From positions 42,501 to 106,500 of the forward strand of contig CACFQR010000002.1 in assembly GCA_902568465.1 (NCBI GenBank): a stretch of DNA of 64,000 nt, given 5' to 3'. Under the pieces are notes generated by a model that was given only the letters and a program-made list of their open reading frames with translations, ran no database searches and was not told the origin of the DNA. Positions 43,824 to 53,131 of this stretch are shown here, one piece after another. The number at the start of each line of letters is the position of its first letter. The stretch's first letter is position 1. The stretch is from an uncultured Pelagibacteraceae bacterium. GTDB taxonomy: Bacteria; Pseudomonadota; Alphaproteobacteria; Pelagibacterales; Pelagibacteraceae. Position numbers and translations under genes: made by a program.

Positions 43824-44973
43824 AAAAAGACCATACGATAAAAATAAAAGCTTTGTTAATTTTAGATCTATTAAAAAAGATGAAAATTATAAATTAGTAA
43901 TAGATAAAATAAAAATTATACTATCTGATAGTAATAGAATACAAAAATTAGATAAAAACAAAAAAGTTATTGTTAATTATTTAAAAAAGGATCTTATAGA
44001 TAATAAAAAGACAGATCGTCCAAAATTCAAATTAACCCCAAATATCACTAAAGAAATGACACTATTGGAGAACAAAGATATACTGAGATATCTTTTGCAT
44101 AGATATAGATATGATATCTATCCTTTAATTCTTAAAATGGATGATTATCCTCCTTATTTACAAATAGAACCAACCTCTTTTTGTAATTTTAGGTGTGTAT
44201 TTTGTTTCCAATCAAACAGAGAATTCTCAAAAAGATCTAGTGGGTATATGGGTCATATGACTCTGGATACATTCAAGAAAGTTGTTGATCAGGCCGAAGG
44301 TAATATTGAATTTATATCTTTAGCATCAAGAGGAGAGCCTCTTATTTGTAGAGATATCGATAAAATGTTATTATATGCAAAAGATAAATTTTTAAATCTC
44401 AAAATAAATACAAATGCCTCTATTCTAAATGAAAAAAGAGCACATGCTATACTTCAAAGTGGAGTTAGAACTTTGGTATTTTCAGCAGATGCAGCAGATA
44501 AAAAATTGTATAGTAAATTAAGAGTAAATGGAAAATTAGACAAAGTGTTTGCTAATATTAATTTATTTAAAAAAATAAAAGAAAAACACTATCCAAAAGC
44601 TAAAATAATCACTCGAGTATCTGGAGTTAAAGTTGTAAAAGAACAAAAATTTAGTGACATGGAAAACTTTTGGAAAGATTTAGTTGACCAAGTAGCTTTT
44701 GTTGATTACTGCCCTTGGGAAAATGTTTACGCAAGTAAAATTAACAAGCTGACAAAACCTTGCTCAGAACTCTGGCGAAGAATGTATGTTTGGTGGGATG
44801 GTAAAAGTAATCCTTGTGAAGTAGATTATAAATCTGATCTTACACCAGGTGATATTTTTAAAAAAAATATATCACAGCTTTGGACCTCAAATTCTTACCA
44901 AAATATTAGAAAAAAACACTTATCCAAAAATAGAAAATCTATTGCACCATGCAATAAGTGTTTTTCTGTATAA
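43813..44973 (+). CDS. Radical SAM/SPASM enzyme
   Basis: A 386-residue enzyme with CNFRCVFC (Cys124, Cys128, Cys131) after a long N-terminal extension of about 110 residues. RGEPLI is the SAM-binding strand, and a SPASM-like Cys set (CPWENV, KPCSELW, NPCEVDY, APCNKCF) ends the protein. It overlaps the synthetase by 11 bases. Proteins of this group dehydrogenate or deoxygenate small substrates. The extension is not recognised. Confidence 0.8.
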   Translation: MKIEKRPYDKNKSFVNFRSIKKDENYKLVIDKIKIILSDSNRIQKLDKNKKVIVNYLKKDLIDNKKTDRPKFKLTPNITKEMTLLENKDILRYLLHRYRYDIYPLILKMDDYPPYLQIEPTSFCNFRCVFCFQSNREFSKRSSGYMGHMTLDTFKKVVDQAEGNIEFISLASRGEPLICRDIDKMLLYAKDKFLNLKINTNASILNEKRAHAILQSGVRTLVFSADAADKKLYSKLRVNGKLDKVFANINLFKKIKEKHYPKAKIITRVSGVKVVKEQKFSDMENFWKDLVDQVAFVDYCPWENVYASKINKLTKPCSELWRRMYVWWDGKSNPCEVDYKSDLTPGDIFKKNISQLWTSNSYQNIRKKHLSKNRKSIAPCNKCFSV

Positions 44974-44975
44974 TT

Positions 44976-46055
44976 ATGATAATTAAAAACAATTTACACT
45001 TAAAGGAAATAAAGAGATTTAGAGTTTCAGAGGGTAGGGATTTAGAAAAAGGCCTAAGACTTGACAGAAATGAAAAAGTTGATTTTTGGCCAAATGATTT
45101 TATTCAAAAAGTTTTATCAAGTAAGCCAAAAAGTTTTTTTAGCACATATCCTGAAATTTCTAATTTATACAAAAAACTAGCAAAATTTAATAATGTTAAT
45201 GAAAATCAAATTTTAATCACATCAGGTATCGATGGTTCCATAAAAAATTTATTTTCTGTTTTATTAAACTCAGGAGATACAGTAGGTGTTTTTAGCCCAA
45301 CTTATTTAATGTATGAAGTTTACTCTAGAATTTATAAGGTAGATTGTTTTCAAATCAAATATTCTAACGATTACAAAATAAATCAAGATGATTTAAATAA
45401 TTTTTTTAAATTAAAACCAAAAATACTTTTTGTTCCCAATCCAAATCAACCTATAGAAAGTTCTTTGAGTCTAGCAGAGCTAAGAGATTTGGCTGAAAAA
45501 TGCACGAAAATCGGATGTTTTTTAGTTGTTGATGAAGCTTATTATCACTTAGGTGCTGATACGGCCCTTTCTCTAATTAAGGATTTTGATAATATAATCG
45601 TAGTTAGAACATTTTCCAAAGCATTTGGAGTTCCTTCAATTAGAACAGGATATACAATTTCAACTTCAGAAAATATGGAAATCATTTCAAAGATGCGAAT
45701 AGCACATGAACTAAATTCTGTGAGTATCGCTGTAGCAGAATATTTATTAGATAATTTTGATATGGTTGAAAATTATTGTGAAAAAATAAAGACCTCAAGA
45801 GATTTAACGCTTAAAGATTTAAAATCTATAGGGCTTAATGTGAGAGGTAAACATGGAAATTATATTTTAGTAACTTTTAAAACTGAAGAAGTTGCAAAAA
45901 ATATAGTTAAATTTTTAAAAGAAAAATTAATTTATGTTAAAGGACCTTATTTAAAGCCTTGGAACATGTGCATTTGTTTTACTGTTGGACCCCAAGAGTA
46001 TATGAAAAAATTCATTTCTGCTATTAAAGAAGCCAAAGAAAAAAATATTTTTTAA
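44976..46055 (+). CDS. HisC-like PLP aminotransferase (second of two)
   Basis: A 359-residue paralogue of the aminotransferase at 42009. It has LRLDRNEKVD, SGIDGSIKNLF, PNPNQPIESS, VVDEAYYHLG with Asp186 and TFSKAFGVPSIRTGY with Lys215. GTG 44958 would add six residues inside the upstream gene; ATG 44976 is preferred. With the first copy it brackets the synthetase and radical SAM genes, so the four may act in one pathway and the two aminotransferases may use successive intermediates. Confidence 0.8.
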   Translation: MIIKNNLHLKEIKRFRVSEGRDLEKGLRLDRNEKVDFWPNDFIQKVLSSKPKSFFSTYPEISNLYKKLAKFNNVNENQILITSGIDGSIKNLFSVLLNSGDTVGVFSPTYLMYEVYSRIYKVDCFQIKYSNDYKINQDDLNNFFKLKPKILFVPNPNQPIESSLSLAELRDLAEKCTKIGCFLVVDEAYYHLGADTALSLIKDFDNIIVVRTFSKAFGVPSIRTGYTISTSENMEIISKMRIAHELNSVSIAVAEYLLDNFDMVENYCEKIKTSRDLTLKDLKSIGLNVRGKHGNYILVTFKTEEVAKNIVKFLKEKLIYVKGPYLKPWNMCICFTVGPQEYMKKFISAIKEAKEKNIF

Positions 46056-46069
46056 TCTATATACAATTT

Positions 46070-47002
46070 ATGAAAAAAGTCATTATTACTGGTGGACTTG
46101 GTTATATTGGATCACTATTAACTAAAAGATTAATAGAAAAAAATTATAAAGTGGTGATACTTGATAATTTTTTGACGAATACTACAAAATATATAAAGGG
46201 AACAGAACTAATTAAGTGCGATATTACAAATCCTAAAGATTTATCTCGAATAAAAATAAAAAATTCATCTGCTATTTTACATTTAGCTGCGCAATCATCA
46301 GGCCCAAACTCTTATAATAATCCAAATTTAGATATTAATATAAATGTTCTTGGCACAGTAAATTTAATTAATTTCTGTAAAAGTAATAACATTAAAAAAT
46401 TTATTTATGCTTCTTCGTTCACGGTTTACGGAGATAATGAAGATCATGAAATGTTGGATGAGAAATGTATTTGTAATCCAAAATCTTTTTACGCTATCTC
46501 AAAATATGCATCAGAAAAATATTTACAGCTATTGTGTGAAAAATTTTCAATAAAGTGGAACATTTTAAGAATGTTCAATGTTTACGGACCTGGTCAGGAT
46601 ATGTCTAGAACTGATCAAGGAATAGTTTCTATATATTTAAATTACATAAAGAATAAAAATACCCTACCTGTAAAAGGAAGTCTTAAACGATTTAGAGATT
46701 TAATATTCATAGATGATGTAATAGATGCTTGGGTACTTTGTTTAGAAGATAAAAAAAATTTTAATCAAATTTTTAATCTAGGTTCTGGTGAAAAAATTTA
46801 TGTTAAAAAAATGATACATGAAATTATAAAATTATATAAAAAACAAAAAAAAATGAAAATAAAAGTTATCGAATCTACCCCAGGCGATATTATGGGATGT
46901 TATGCTAATATTAAAAAAATTAAAAAATCTCTTTCATTCGCTCCAAAAATTAAATTTCAAGAGGGGATAAGACTGTTTAAAAAATGGGTAGATGAAAATT
47001 AA
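46070..47002 (+). CDS. NAD-dependent sugar epimerase (UDP-glucose 4-epimerase-like)
   Basis: A 310-residue extended SDR with GGLGYIGSLL at 8-17, LHLAAQSSGPNSY, YASSFTVYG and the YAISK catalytic pair, then FRDLIFIDDVIDAW and NLGSGEKI. All key residues are present. It is a normal length for 4-epimerases or 4,6-dehydratase relatives. It precedes a probable glycosyltransferase by five bases. Confidence 0.84.
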   Translation: MKKVIITGGLGYIGSLLTKRLIEKNYKVVILDNFLTNTTKYIKGTELIKCDITNPKDLSRIKIKNSSAILHLAAQSSGPNSYNNPNLDININVLGTVNLINFCKSNNIKKFIYASSFTVYGDNEDHEMLDEKCICNPKSFYAISKYASEKYLQLLCEKFSIKWNILRMFNVYGPGQDMSRTDQGIVSIYLNYIKNKNTLPVKGSLKRFRDLIFIDDVIDAWVLCLEDKKNFNQIFNLGSGEKIYVKKMIHEIIKLYKKQKKMKIKVIESTPGDIMGCYANIKKIKKSLSFAPKIKFQEGIRLFKKWVDEN

Positions 47003-47007
47003 TTTTC

Positions 47008-48354
47008 ATGTCTGTGGCAAATTACCAAAATCAAGTTATAAATAAAATAAAAGATTATTTGATTAGAATTAACAAAAGTAGCATCAATACTAGTAAAAGT
47101 GCATTGTGCTATTTTGTTGGATGGGATTTATCGACAGGTTTAACTAATATTAGATCGAAAATTGATTTTAGAAAATCATTTACATTTTTTTTAGTATATT
47201 TAAGAGATTTAATGAGCATTGGTTATCAACATAACTATAACTTAATTTCATCAATTAAGAATTTTGAATTTGAAAATATGGTAATTACTTGGGCAGAAAA
47301 AAAAAGTTTTAACTCAAATGGTTCACTTAACGATACGTACACTAGATCTAATTCAAGAAAAATGAGCAACACATTATGGCTTGTTATATATATGGATTTT
47401 GAACTCCCTAAAAATTTAGACAAAAATATAATAATCCTAAAACGTAGTTCAAAACCTAATTTTAATTTGTTTTATTTATTTAAAACAATTCTAAAAATTT
47501 TCTTACAAAATTCACTTAATCTCAAAAAAGTGGCTCATTACGCCTCCTCCCACTCAAATTTTGGCAATATTGTCTTAAAAAAAACCAAACCTTATTTGAG
47601 TAATAAAAAATTAAAAAAAATATTCATGCCTTACGAAGCTCAACCTTTTCAACAGATGATAATATCATTTACCAAAAAAAATAATAAAAAAATAAAAATT
47701 TTAGGTTACATTCACGATTTTGAACCTATAACACCTAATTTAATATATAAAAAAGATTCTCCAGACTTGCTTTTGTTACCTGGAAAGCAGCGAAAAAAAT
47801 ATTTTTCAAATCATCTTAATTGGCCAAAAAAACGTATAAAAACCATACCATCTTTAAGATATTACAGGGATGATTTTAAAAATATTTTAAAAAATAAAAT
47901 ATTATTGCCTAGCGGTATTTATAATATAAAAAAGGTCACAGAACACATCGAAACTTTCCTTAGTTCTACATCAAATAATAGTCTTAAACCTATTAAAGTT
48001 AGGATTCACCCATCATCTACTAGTCCTAAGTTACAAAAAAAACTAAAAGAAAATATAGATAAAATTATTATAAAAAATAAAAATAAATTTTCAAATAGTT
48101 CAAAAAACAAGGATACAACTATTGTAATCGGAATCACGTCACTTTTAATAATAGCCTTAGAAAATAGAAGTAGAGTTATTCAAATTTGTATGGATCCAGA
48201 AATACAAGCCTATTCTAAGTTTTTTTCTTCTAACATTGTAACTGAAAGATTAGATGAAAATATTTTTTCTTACAGTTTGAAAAAAAAGGAAAATTGTTTT
48301 AGTTTTGGAAATAAGAAAAATTCATTAAATAAGATTATAAGAAGTTGTAGATAA
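47008..48354 (+). CDS. Probable glycosyltransferase, GT-B-like, unassigned
   Basis: A 448-residue protein with no clear family. FMPYEAQPFQQMIISF and KILGYIHDFEPITPNL in the middle and KVRIHPSST, TIVIGITSLLIIALENRS near the end parallel the nucleotide-binding half of GT-B transferases. It has no signal peptide. Its stop is two bases before the TonB receptor start, so the receptor is in the same transcription unit. The function is inferred from fold hints and place only. Confidence 0.5.
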   Translation: MSVANYQNQVINKIKDYLIRINKSSINTSKSALCYFVGWDLSTGLTNIRSKIDFRKSFTFFLVYLRDLMSIGYQHNYNLISSIKNFEFENMVITWAEKKSFNSNGSLNDTYTRSNSRKMSNTLWLVIYMDFELPKNLDKNIIILKRSSKPNFNLFYLFKTILKIFLQNSLNLKKVAHYASSHSNFGNIVLKKTKPYLSNKKLKKIFMPYEAQPFQQMIISFTKKNNKKIKILGYIHDFEPITPNLIYKKDSPDLLLLPGKQRKKYFSNHLNWPKKRIKTIPSLRYYRDDFKNILKNKILLPSGIYNIKKVTEHIETFLSSTSNNSLKPIKVRIHPSSTSPKLQKKLKENIDKIIIKNKNKFSNSSKNKDTTIVIGITSLLIIALENRSRVIQICMDPEIQAYSKFFSSNIVTERLDENIFSYSLKKKENCFSFGNKKNSLNKIIRSCR

Positions 48355-48356
48355 AA

Positions 48357-50219
48357 ATGTTACTCATATTAAAATCTTTTATTATTTTTTTATTTTACTT
48401 TGTTTCTTATGCACAAGGCGAGATAAAGGAGTGTAAATGGAATGATAAAAAAAATATTCCATGCGTAACAATTGTAAAACCAACTCCAAATACATCAATA
48501 ATTTCTGAAATTGGCGTTAGAAAAAATATTATTACAGCAAAAGAAATAGATGATTATGGGGCTATAGATGTCAACGACGTATTAAAAATGGTTAGTGGAA
48601 TTAATTTAACACAATCTGGCCCGAGAGGACAACAAACCTCCGTTTTCACAAGGGGCACAAATTCAAATCACACTCTTGTTCTCTTAAATGGTATACCCAT
48701 AAATGATCAATCTTCAACACAAGGTCTTCATGATTTTGGTTCAGATTTCATTCAAAATATTCAACAGGTAGAAGTTTATACTGGGCCTAATGGCGCTCAC
48801 TTTGGACCAAATGCAATAGGTGGAGCTATAAATTTTATTACTTCTAATGATTTTGTAAATAAAATTAAAATAACTGGATCAAATAATCAAAATAATACTA
48901 TTAGCACAAACTATAATACTATTACAGATGATGGGCTAGCTCTTAATTTAAAGTTAGCTTTAACAAATAGTAAAACCAATAGTGCAAAATATAATGGGAT
49001 TGAAAAAGACTCTTTAAAAAATATTAATGGTAATCTAAACATAGAAAAATGGTTAAATGAAAATCTTAAATTTAAAACAACTTTTTTAGGAAGGAATACA
49101 GTAGCTGAGTATGACGGATCATCTTCAGAAGAAGAATATACAGGAGATAATCTTATGTATGGTGCTCAGATTGGTTTAGATTATCAAAGAAAAAACACGG
49201 AAGACTCTATAATTCTACATTACCACAAATACGATCGAGAATATCGAGAGGCAGGAACTGTAGATGAATATGGAAGTAACGCTTATACATTAAGGGGAGA
49301 AAGAAAAACTCAATTAGGCGATAAAATCTCATATGGCTTTGGTGGTGAGTATAAATATGACTGGGGAGAATTTGAAAATAAAGGATCTTATTCCTCATCT
49401 ACGAAAGGACACACAGACAATAAAGGTTTATTTTCAAATATTGGTTTTAAACCTTATGAAAATACAATCATCTCTCTTTACGCAAGATCAGATGATCACA
49501 AAACCACAGGTACAAACAACACATATAAAATAAATTTTACTCAGAATATTAATAAATTAAAAATAGGTGCCACACATTCCACTGGATTAAGAAATCCATC
49601 ATTGTATGAATTGTATGGAACTGATAGCACTGGATATTCAGGAAATACTAAATTGGATCCAGAAAAAAGTAGTTCTAATGAAATTTATGGAGAATATAAT
49701 ATTTCAAAAGATTTTTTAGTTTCTGTTACAGGATTTAAGTCGAACATATATAACCAAGTAGAGTATTCAAACAAACAATATATCAATAATTCAAGCAACA
49801 TAGATTTAAACCAGTCTGGCGTAGAAACTGCAATAAGCTGGAAAAACGAAAACCAAAAAATATCTTTATTTGGAAGTTCTCTTTCAAGCAAGAAGACAAA
49901 TGGAGTAGATCAACTCAGAAGACCAGAAAAAACTTATGGTATAAAATATACGAATAAATTTAATAATAGTCTAATTGGACCAGTTCAACTAAGTTTTGAT
50001 TATAATCATTATGGTAAACATTGGGATACACATTCAACCAACTGGTCTACTACTCTTATGGATTCAACAGATATAATAAATTTAGCTTTGATTAAAAACT
50101 TTCTGGGGCAGGAATTCTCAATTAATATAACAAATTTATTTGACGAGGCCTACCAAAGACCACATGGATATACTCAGGATGGTAGAAAAATAAGATTTGG
50201 ATTTGCTAAAAAATATTAA
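48357..50219 (+). CDS. btuB: BtuB-like TonB-dependent outer-membrane receptor
   Basis: A 620-residue receptor. Residues 1-21 are a signal peptide ending near SYAQG. The plug follows (NDVLKMVSGINLTQSG, FTRGTNSNHTLVLLNGIPIND, VEVYTGPNGAHFGPNAIGGA). A 22-strand-type barrel extends to the C-terminal FGFAKKY, with the penultimate-region aromatic expected for BAM recognition. It resembles cobalamin receptor BtuB in size and plug. No cobalamin riboswitch can fit, since only two bases separate it from the gene before. The ligand is therefore unproved. TonB, ExbB and ExbD are not in the window. Confidence 0.8.
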   Translation: MLLILKSFIIFLFYFVSYAQGEIKECKWNDKKNIPCVTIVKPTPNTSIISEIGVRKNIITAKEIDDYGAIDVNDVLKMVSGINLTQSGPRGQQTSVFTRGTNSNHTLVLLNGIPINDQSSTQGLHDFGSDFIQNIQQVEVYTGPNGAHFGPNAIGGAINFITSNDFVNKIKITGSNNQNNTISTNYNTITDDGLALNLKLALTNSKTNSAKYNGIEKDSLKNINGNLNIEKWLNENLKFKTTFLGRNTVAEYDGSSSEEEYTGDNLMYGAQIGLDYQRKNTEDSIILHYHKYDREYREAGTVDEYGSNAYTLRGERKTQLGDKISYGFGGEYKYDWGEFENKGSYSSSTKGHTDNKGLFSNIGFKPYENTIISLYARSDDHKTTGTNNTYKINFTQNINKLKIGATHSTGLRNPSLYELYGTDSTGYSGNTKLDPEKSSSNEIYGEYNISKDFLVSVTGFKSNIYNQVEYSNKQYINNSSNIDLNQSGVETAISWKNENQKISLFGSSLSSKKTNGVDQLRRPEKTYGIKYTNKFNNSLIGPVQLSFDYNHYGKHWDTHSTNWSTTLMDSTDIINLALIKNFLGQEFSINITNLFDEAYQRPHGYTQDGRKIRFGFAKKY

Positions 50220-50252
50220 TGTTTAATTCTGAAAAAAAGTTATAATTAAAAA

Positions 50253-50765
50253 ATGCCAAATATTTTAATCAATTTAAAAAAAGAAATTTTTCCATTAAGT
50301 TTGATCTTAATCTTAATAATATCAAGATTAATACCTCATCCACCTAATTTTACACCAATTATATCGGTAGCAATAATTAGTAGTTATTTTTTTAAAGATA
50401 AATTTTTATCTATTTTAGTATTAATGATTTCAATGATTTTGTCTGATTTTTTAATTGGATTTCATAAAAATATTTTTTTTGTATACCTGTCATTAGTTAC
50501 AATCACTTTAGTTTTTTATAATCTTAGAGAAAAAATAAACTTTAAAAGTATGTTCTTATTTAGTTTTTTCGGTTCACTAATTTTTTATTTAATTTCAAAT
50601 TTTGGAGTTTGGATTTTAGGCACCATGTATGAAAAAAATTTCAGTGGATTATTGAATTGCTATATTATGGCCATACCCTTTTTTAAAAATACTTTTTTAT
50701 CCACATTATTTTTTTCATATGCAGTTTTAGTTGCAGATAGTCTTTATAGGAAAAAATTTATATAA
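50253..50765 (+). CDS. DUF6580-like integral membrane protein (ECF S-component-like)
   Basis: A 170-residue protein with about five membrane helices. RLIPHPPNFTPIISVAIISSYFF and ILSDFLIGFHKN, both read in short pieces here, are typical of the DUF6580 family, whose layout resembles substrate-binding S components of ECF vitamin transporters. It lies 33 bases after the TonB receptor, suggesting a joint uptake route: outer-membrane receptor, then inner-membrane carrier. No ECF ATPase or T component is nearby. The family name is from memory. Confidence 0.7.
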   Translation: MPNILINLKKEIFPLSLILILIISRLIPHPPNFTPIISVAIISSYFFKDKFLSILVLMISMILSDFLIGFHKNIFFVYLSLVTITLVFYNLREKINFKSMFLFSFFGSLIFYLISNFGVWILGTMYEKNFSGLLNCYIMAIPFFKNTFLSTLFFSYAVLVADSLYRKKFI

Positions 50766-50809
50766 TTAATTTTTTAAATTAAGTTAAGCTTTAGATTCGT
50801 TTATTTGAT

Positions 50810-51871
50810 ATGAAAGAACTAGAAATTTATAAAAATTTAAAAGTAGTTGTCACAGGATCTACCGGATTCAAAGGTTCATGGCTCTGTTTTTGGCTGTCTT
50901 CTCTCAAGTCTAATGTTGTTGGTATTGCCCTGAAACCAGAGCCTGGATCAGTAATATTTGATCAGCTAGGGCTAAAAAAAAAAATTAAACAAATCTATTT
51001 AGATATCAATAATTTTGAAAAATTAAATAAAGTTATAAAAAAGGAAAAGCCCGACATAATTTTTCACTTGGCTGCTCAATCAATAGTATCTTTAAGCTTT
51101 CTAAAACCTACAGAAACAATTATGACAAATGTGCTTGGTAGTACAAATATTTTAGAAACTGTCAGGCGCAATAAGGTTAAAAATTTGGTCTACATAACAT
51201 CAGATAAATGTTATTTAAATGATGGAAGATCGACCGCATATTATGAAAATGATATACTGGGAGGAGAAGATCCATATTCTGTTTCAAAAGCATGCGCCGA
51301 ATTAGTTTTTCAAACTTATTTTAATAGCCTTTTAATTAATAGTGAAAAATTAAATTACGCGACAACCAGAGCAGGTAATGTAATTGGAGGTGGCGACATG
51401 AAAAAAGACAGGATAGTACCTGACGTTATTAAATCTTTGAAATACAACACTGAACTAGTTATTAGAAGTCCAGATTCAACGAGGCCCTGGCAGCATGTGT
51501 TAGAGCCTTTATCGGGATATCTGTTACTAGGTAGCTTATTAATAAACAAAAAACTATCCTATAAATTAAAACCAAATTGGAATTTTGGACCTAGCACTAC
51601 AAATTGTAAAACAGTTTTGCAAGTTACAAAAAAGATAATTTCAATATGGGGTACTAAAAAAAATATTACTATAAAAAGTAATAAAAAATTTAAAGAAGCT
51701 GGTCTTCTAATGTTAAATAACAAAAAGGCAAAAAAAGAGCTAAATTGGTCTCCCAAGCTAAGTTTTGATGAAACAATATTGATGACTGTCGATTGGTATA
51801 AGTCGTTTTTTAAAAGAAAAAATATTGAAAGAGTGTCTGCGGAACAAATACAATATTTTTCGTCAAAGTAA
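50810..51871 (+). CDS. rfbG: CDP-glucose 4,6-dehydratase
   Basis: A 353-residue extended SDR. GSTGFKGSWLCFWL at 16-29 with the tryptophan-rich tail is specific to RfbG-type enzymes. TSDKCY carries the Thr-Asp-Lys triad (130-133), and Tyr156 and Lys160 complete the site in DPYSVSK. RPWQHVLEPLSGYL is the family's substrate loop. It makes CDP-4-keto-6-deoxyglucose. Together with rfbF at 53132 and the C-methyltransferase between them it defines a CDP-deoxysugar route. Confidence 0.92.
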   Translation: MKELEIYKNLKVVVTGSTGFKGSWLCFWLSSLKSNVVGIALKPEPGSVIFDQLGLKKKIKQIYLDINNFEKLNKVIKKEKPDIIFHLAAQSIVSLSFLKPTETIMTNVLGSTNILETVRRNKVKNLVYITSDKCYLNDGRSTAYYENDILGGEDPYSVSKACAELVFQTYFNSLLINSEKLNYATTRAGNVIGGGDMKKDRIVPDVIKSLKYNTELVIRSPDSTRPWQHVLEPLSGYLLLGSLLINKKLSYKLKPNWNFGPSTTNCKTVLQVTKKIISIWGTKKNITIKSNKKFKEAGLLMLNNKKAKKELNWSPKLSFDETILMTVDWYKSFFKRKNIERVSAEQIQYFSSK

Positions 51872-51885
51872 TTATATTCAAATTA

Positions 51886-53121
51886 ATGATTACAAAAAAA
51901 TGTAGAATTTGTGAAAAAAGGTTATTAAATGTAATAAAATTTAATAAGGTTGCTCTTTCTGGGTCTTTTTTAAAAAAAAATCAAATTAGAAAAGAAAAAA
52001 AATACTCCCTTTCTCTTTTGGTTTGCAAAAGTTGCAAACACGTACAGATCAACAACATAATTAATCCAAATATTCTTTTTTCGCACTATGATTGGGAAAC
52101 TGGAGTTTCAAAAAGCAATATTTCTCTTATAAGAAGCTTACTATTCAAACTTCGTAAAAACTTTAGATTTAAAAAAAATAGTAAAATATTTGAAGTTGCA
52201 AGTAATGACGGAACTTTATTAAATGAATTTAAAAATTATTGTGGAAAATCAAATATACTTGGAATTGACCCAGCTAAAAATTTAAAAAAAATTTCAGATA
52301 AAAAAAATATACCAACAATACTTGGTTATTTTTCTTACAATAAGTCAAAAGAAATTTATAAAAAATATAAAAAATTTGATTTTTGTGTAGCAAGAAATGT
52401 GATTGCTCATGCCAAAGACCCAAATAGTATTTTTAAAGGTGTAAAAAATATTTTAAAAGAAAAGGGAATTTTTGTAATTGAAGTTCCACATCTCTATAAT
52501 ATTTTTAAGGACAATCAATATGACAATATATTTCATGAACATCTCGGGTTTCATTCTTTAAAATCAATAAAGGATTTGTGTAATATAAATTTACTGAAAC
52601 TTATTGATGTAGAGTTAATTGATTCACAAGGTGGTTCAATACGGTGTTATATTTCTCACCAAAACTTTAAAAAAAAAATAAATAACAGAGTTAAAAATAT
52701 TTTAAAAAAAGAAATCGAAATAGGTTTATTTAAATTGACTACATGGAAAATTTTTTCTAATAAGATTTCTCATCATAGAAAAAAATTAAGAAACTATCTA
52801 TTAAAAATAAAAAATAATAAAAAAATTATATCTGCATATGGTGCATCTGGAAAAGGACAAGCATTGTTACAATTCTGTGGAATTGATAGTAAGATTATTA
52901 GTCATGTCTATGATAAAAGTATTTTTAAACAGGGCAAATACACACCTGGCACTCATCTAAAAATAGTTAACCCTAAATTTATTAATAAACATATGCCCGA
53001 TTATCTTTTATTATTATCCTGGAATATAGTTAGAGAAATAGCAAGACAGGAAAAAAAATATTTAAGTGGAAATGGAAAAATAATTATTCCATTCCCAAAA
53101 CCAAAAATTTTTATTAGATAG
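51886..53121 (+). CDS. Zinc-containing sugar C-methyltransferase
   Basis: A 411-residue protein with the three-part layout of NDP-hexose C-methyltransferases: an N-terminal zinc motif (CRIC at 6-9 and CKSC at 47-50), a SAM Rossmann domain (FEVASNDGTLLNEF) and a C-terminal domain with SAYGASGKGQALLQF and HVYDKS. TylC3-type relatives add a branched methyl at C-3 of a 4-keto-6-deoxy sugar. Its position between rfbG and rfbF implies CDP-4-keto-6-deoxyglucose or a derivative as substrate. Confidence 0.85.
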   Translation: MITKKCRICEKRLLNVIKFNKVALSGSFLKKNQIRKEKKYSLSLLVCKSCKHVQINNIINPNILFSHYDWETGVSKSNISLIRSLLFKLRKNFRFKKNSKIFEVASNDGTLLNEFKNYCGKSNILGIDPAKNLKKISDKKNIPTILGYFSYNKSKEIYKKYKKFDFCVARNVIAHAKDPNSIFKGVKNILKEKGIFVIEVPHLYNIFKDNQYDNIFHEHLGFHSLKSIKDLCNINLLKLIDVELIDSQGGSIRCYISHQNFKKKINNRVKNILKKEIEIGLFKLTTWKIFSNKISHHRKKLRNYLLKIKNNKKIISAYGASGKGQALLQFCGIDSKIISHVYDKSIFKQGKYTPGTHLKIVNPKFINKHMPDYLLLLSWNIVREIARQEKKYLSGNGKIIIPFPKPKIFIR

Positions 53122-53131
53122 TATTGATTTT

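Noticed and set aside
48355-48356. A cobalamin riboswitch for the BtuB-like receptor
   Set aside because: Only two bases separate the receptor from the preceding gene, and the gene before is coding throughout, so no leader can be fitted.
50241-50246. TATAAT before the DUF6580-like gene as a promoter
   Set aside because: It has no matching -35 at the right distance and would start the transcript at the ATG. Such hexamers are frequent in A+T-rich DNA.
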